Assembly (NCBI GenBank): GCA_947457545.1
Contig: CANGXD010000010.1
Span: 1 to 53,543 of the forward strand
DNA: 53,543 nucleotides
Origin: Gemmatimonadaceae bacterium
GTDB lineage: Bacteria; Gemmatimonadota; Gemmatimonadetes; Gemmatimonadales; Gemmatimonadaceae
Direction: 5' to 3'
Numbering within the stretch: position 1 is the first letter of the stretch; each line of letters starts with the position of its first letter. The translations under genes and the position numbers were made by a program. Shown here in pieces: positions 52,394-53,543 of the stretch. The notes below the pieces were generated by a model. The model ran no database searches, had not been told where the DNA came from, and worked only from the letters and a program-made list of their open reading frames with translations.

Positions 52394-53542
52394 CTAGCGA
52401 AGCACAACCTTCACAGTAGAGATGATACGCGTCAGCGCGTCCTGCACCACCCTTGTTTCCGGATGTCGCAAGATCAGGAATCCCTCGCCTTCGTAGCTCC
52501 CGGTGGGATGCTGACCGAGGTACGGCAAGCGGGCATCGCAAATGAGATGTCCGTATTCGCGCTGGACGGTGTCGAGTCCTTCGATGGACGCCACCGCGCC
52601 GTGTCCTTGCCCGCGCAGATAGGCGGTACCGACGGCGTACCGGCGGGTAGGGGTGACGAACTGGCCGTCGACCATGAGCCGGATCCAGCTGCCGACAAAA
52701 TCGATGTCGTGGGCACGGGAGATCATGGTGGTCATGTTCGCCCCCGGTGGACGGGCCGCGATTTCGCTGATGGCCACCGATCCATCGGGACGCCGGAACC
52801 ATTCGCAATGCGACACGCCGGTCGTCATGCCGAGTGCCGCGAGGGCCTTGTCGCCGATGCGCTTGATGTCGTCGTAGTACGGATCGTCGATTTCGCGCGG
52901 CAGCAGGACGGTCCACTGAATCCACGGATTCTCGATGACTTCGAGTGGCGTGGGCGCATAGCGCGTGAGTGAGTGCCAGACGGGCTTGCCGTTGATGGTC
53001 ACGGTCTCGAGCGAATGTTCGGTGCCGCGCAAGAACTCTTCGGCGAGCATCGGGTCGTCAACGGAAGGCCGATAGCGTTGCAGGGCGTCTTCGAGGGCGT
53101 TGGCGTCGGTGATGCGTTCGGTGGCTTTGGCGCCGGCGCCGGCAGGCGGCTTCACCACGATGGGAAAGCCGACGTCGGCAACGAAGCGGCGGGCGTCGCC
53201 AGGCTCGCCCACGAGTTGGTGGCGTGCGACAGGGATGCCCGCGGCCCGGAGCACGTCCTTCATGCGGGCTTTGTCGCGGAAGTTGTTGGCGGCGCTGCTG
53301 GAGAGCCCAGGAATGCCAAGCTGCTCGCGCACGATGGCCAGCGGCAGTTGCGATTGTTCGTACGCCGCGAAGCAGCGCGAGACGGCGCCGTGCACAGCGG
53401 AGAGCCCCTGCACTGCCCGAGCCAACTGCGAGGCGTCGGTGACGTCGCCGACGCGCCAATGCCCGACCACGCGTCCGAGGAGGTGCCGTGACAGATGCTC
53501 GAGCGGCTGCTGCGAAACGACCGCCAGACGGATATGCGGCAA
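52394..53542 (-). CDS. ATP-grasp ligase, second of the tandem pair (5' end at window edge)
   Basis: The visible 382 residues contain the ATP-grasp motifs GFPIVVKPPAGAGAKATERI, LAEEFLRGTEHSLETVTING and SHCEWFRRPDGSVAISEIAARPPGA, parallel to the first gene (MEWYRKSDGEVVFGEIGARPPGA). The two are therefore paralogs with a shared architecture. The start lies at or beyond the right edge; a TTG at 53542 opens the visible frame but cannot be judged. It ends 57 bases before the first ATP-grasp gene, so both are likely co-transcribed. The product could ligate a carboxylate to an amine or amino acid. Confidence 0.78.
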   Translation of the reverse strand: MPHIRLAVVSQQPLEHLSRHLLGRVVGHWRVGDVTDASQLARAVQGLSAVHGAVSRCFAAYEQSQLPLAIVREQLGIPGLSSSAANNFRDKARMKDVLRAAGIPVARHQLVGEPGDARRFVADVGFPIVVKPPAGAGAKATERITDANALEDALQRYRPSVDDPMLAEEFLRGTEHSLETVTINGKPVWHSLTRYAPTPLEVIENPWIQWTVLLPREIDDPYYDDIKRIGDKALAALGMTTGVSHCEWFRRPDGSVAISEIAARPPGANMTTMISRAHDIDFVGSWIRLMVDGQFVTPTRRYAVGTAYLRGQGHGAVASIEGLDTVQREYGHLICDARLPYLGQHPTGSYEGEGFLILRHPETRVVQDALTRIISTVKVVLR

Positions 53543-53543
53543 A

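Overview
The window is a dense, GC-rich chromosomal segment carrying 53 protein genes, almost all housekeeping. No tRNA, rRNA, CRISPR array, insertion sequence or phage gene was seen. The gene set fits a Gram-negative-type bacterium outside Proteobacteria, most likely Gemmatimonadota. Supporting features are a bacillithiol gene (bshA), the alternative GlmU family next to a ManC-type enzyme, groESL under a perfect CIRCE operator, GatCAB, and outer-membrane and lipoprotein-type exported proteins. The phylum is an inference from gene content and was not tested by phylogeny.

Layout. 1-4656 (minus): murA (catalytic Cys replaced by Asp) and pgeF, then rimP-nusA-L7Ae-infB, preceded by a promoter and a terminator-like hairpin in the leader. 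4752-6231 (plus): a membrane coiled-coil protein and a zinc phospholipase C-like protein. 6200-14877 (minus): lipoprotein-serS-histidine kinase-pcrA-gatC-gatA-gatB in one tightly packed run. 15017-18957 (plus): Roadblock protein, single-domain response regulator, mannose-1-phosphate guanylyltransferase, GlmU-like protein and a YycJ-like hydrolase. 19648-26197 (plus): a seven-gene exported-protein cluster with a PapD-like chaperone, a 968-residue outer-membrane barrel candidate and five small secreted proteins. It resembles a chaperone-usher pilus system, but its putative usher does not look like FimD/PapC.

26277-28348 (minus): groES-groEL with CIRCE. 28484-42050 (minus): an eleven-gene run moxR-DUF58-membrane protein-batA-batBC-batDE-mutL-miaA-bshA-uppP-birA with mostly overlapping or very short junctions, linking envelope stress, mismatch repair, tRNA modification, bacillithiol and cell-wall lipid recycling. 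42198-45252 (minus): M50 protease-scpA-scpB-rluB, whose promoter lies beside a perfect DnaA box. 45592-45843 (plus): rpsT. 45938-47194 (minus): a coiled-coil/zinc-ribbon protein. 47424-50237 (minus): pyrR-pyrB-pyrC. 50382-53542 (minus): an unrecognised 158-residue protein and two tandem ATP-grasp ligases, the last cut by the window end.

Three unrelated minus-strand operons (rimP-nusA, groESL, scpAB) share an identical promoter layout, TTGAC(n)-17 bp-TAGCTT. This gives a testable picture of the housekeeping promoter in this organism. The most novel-looking items are the chaperone/non-canonical-usher cluster, the tandem ATP-grasp locus, the BatBC and BatDE fusions, and the nusA-operon leader with a promoter-proximal terminator.
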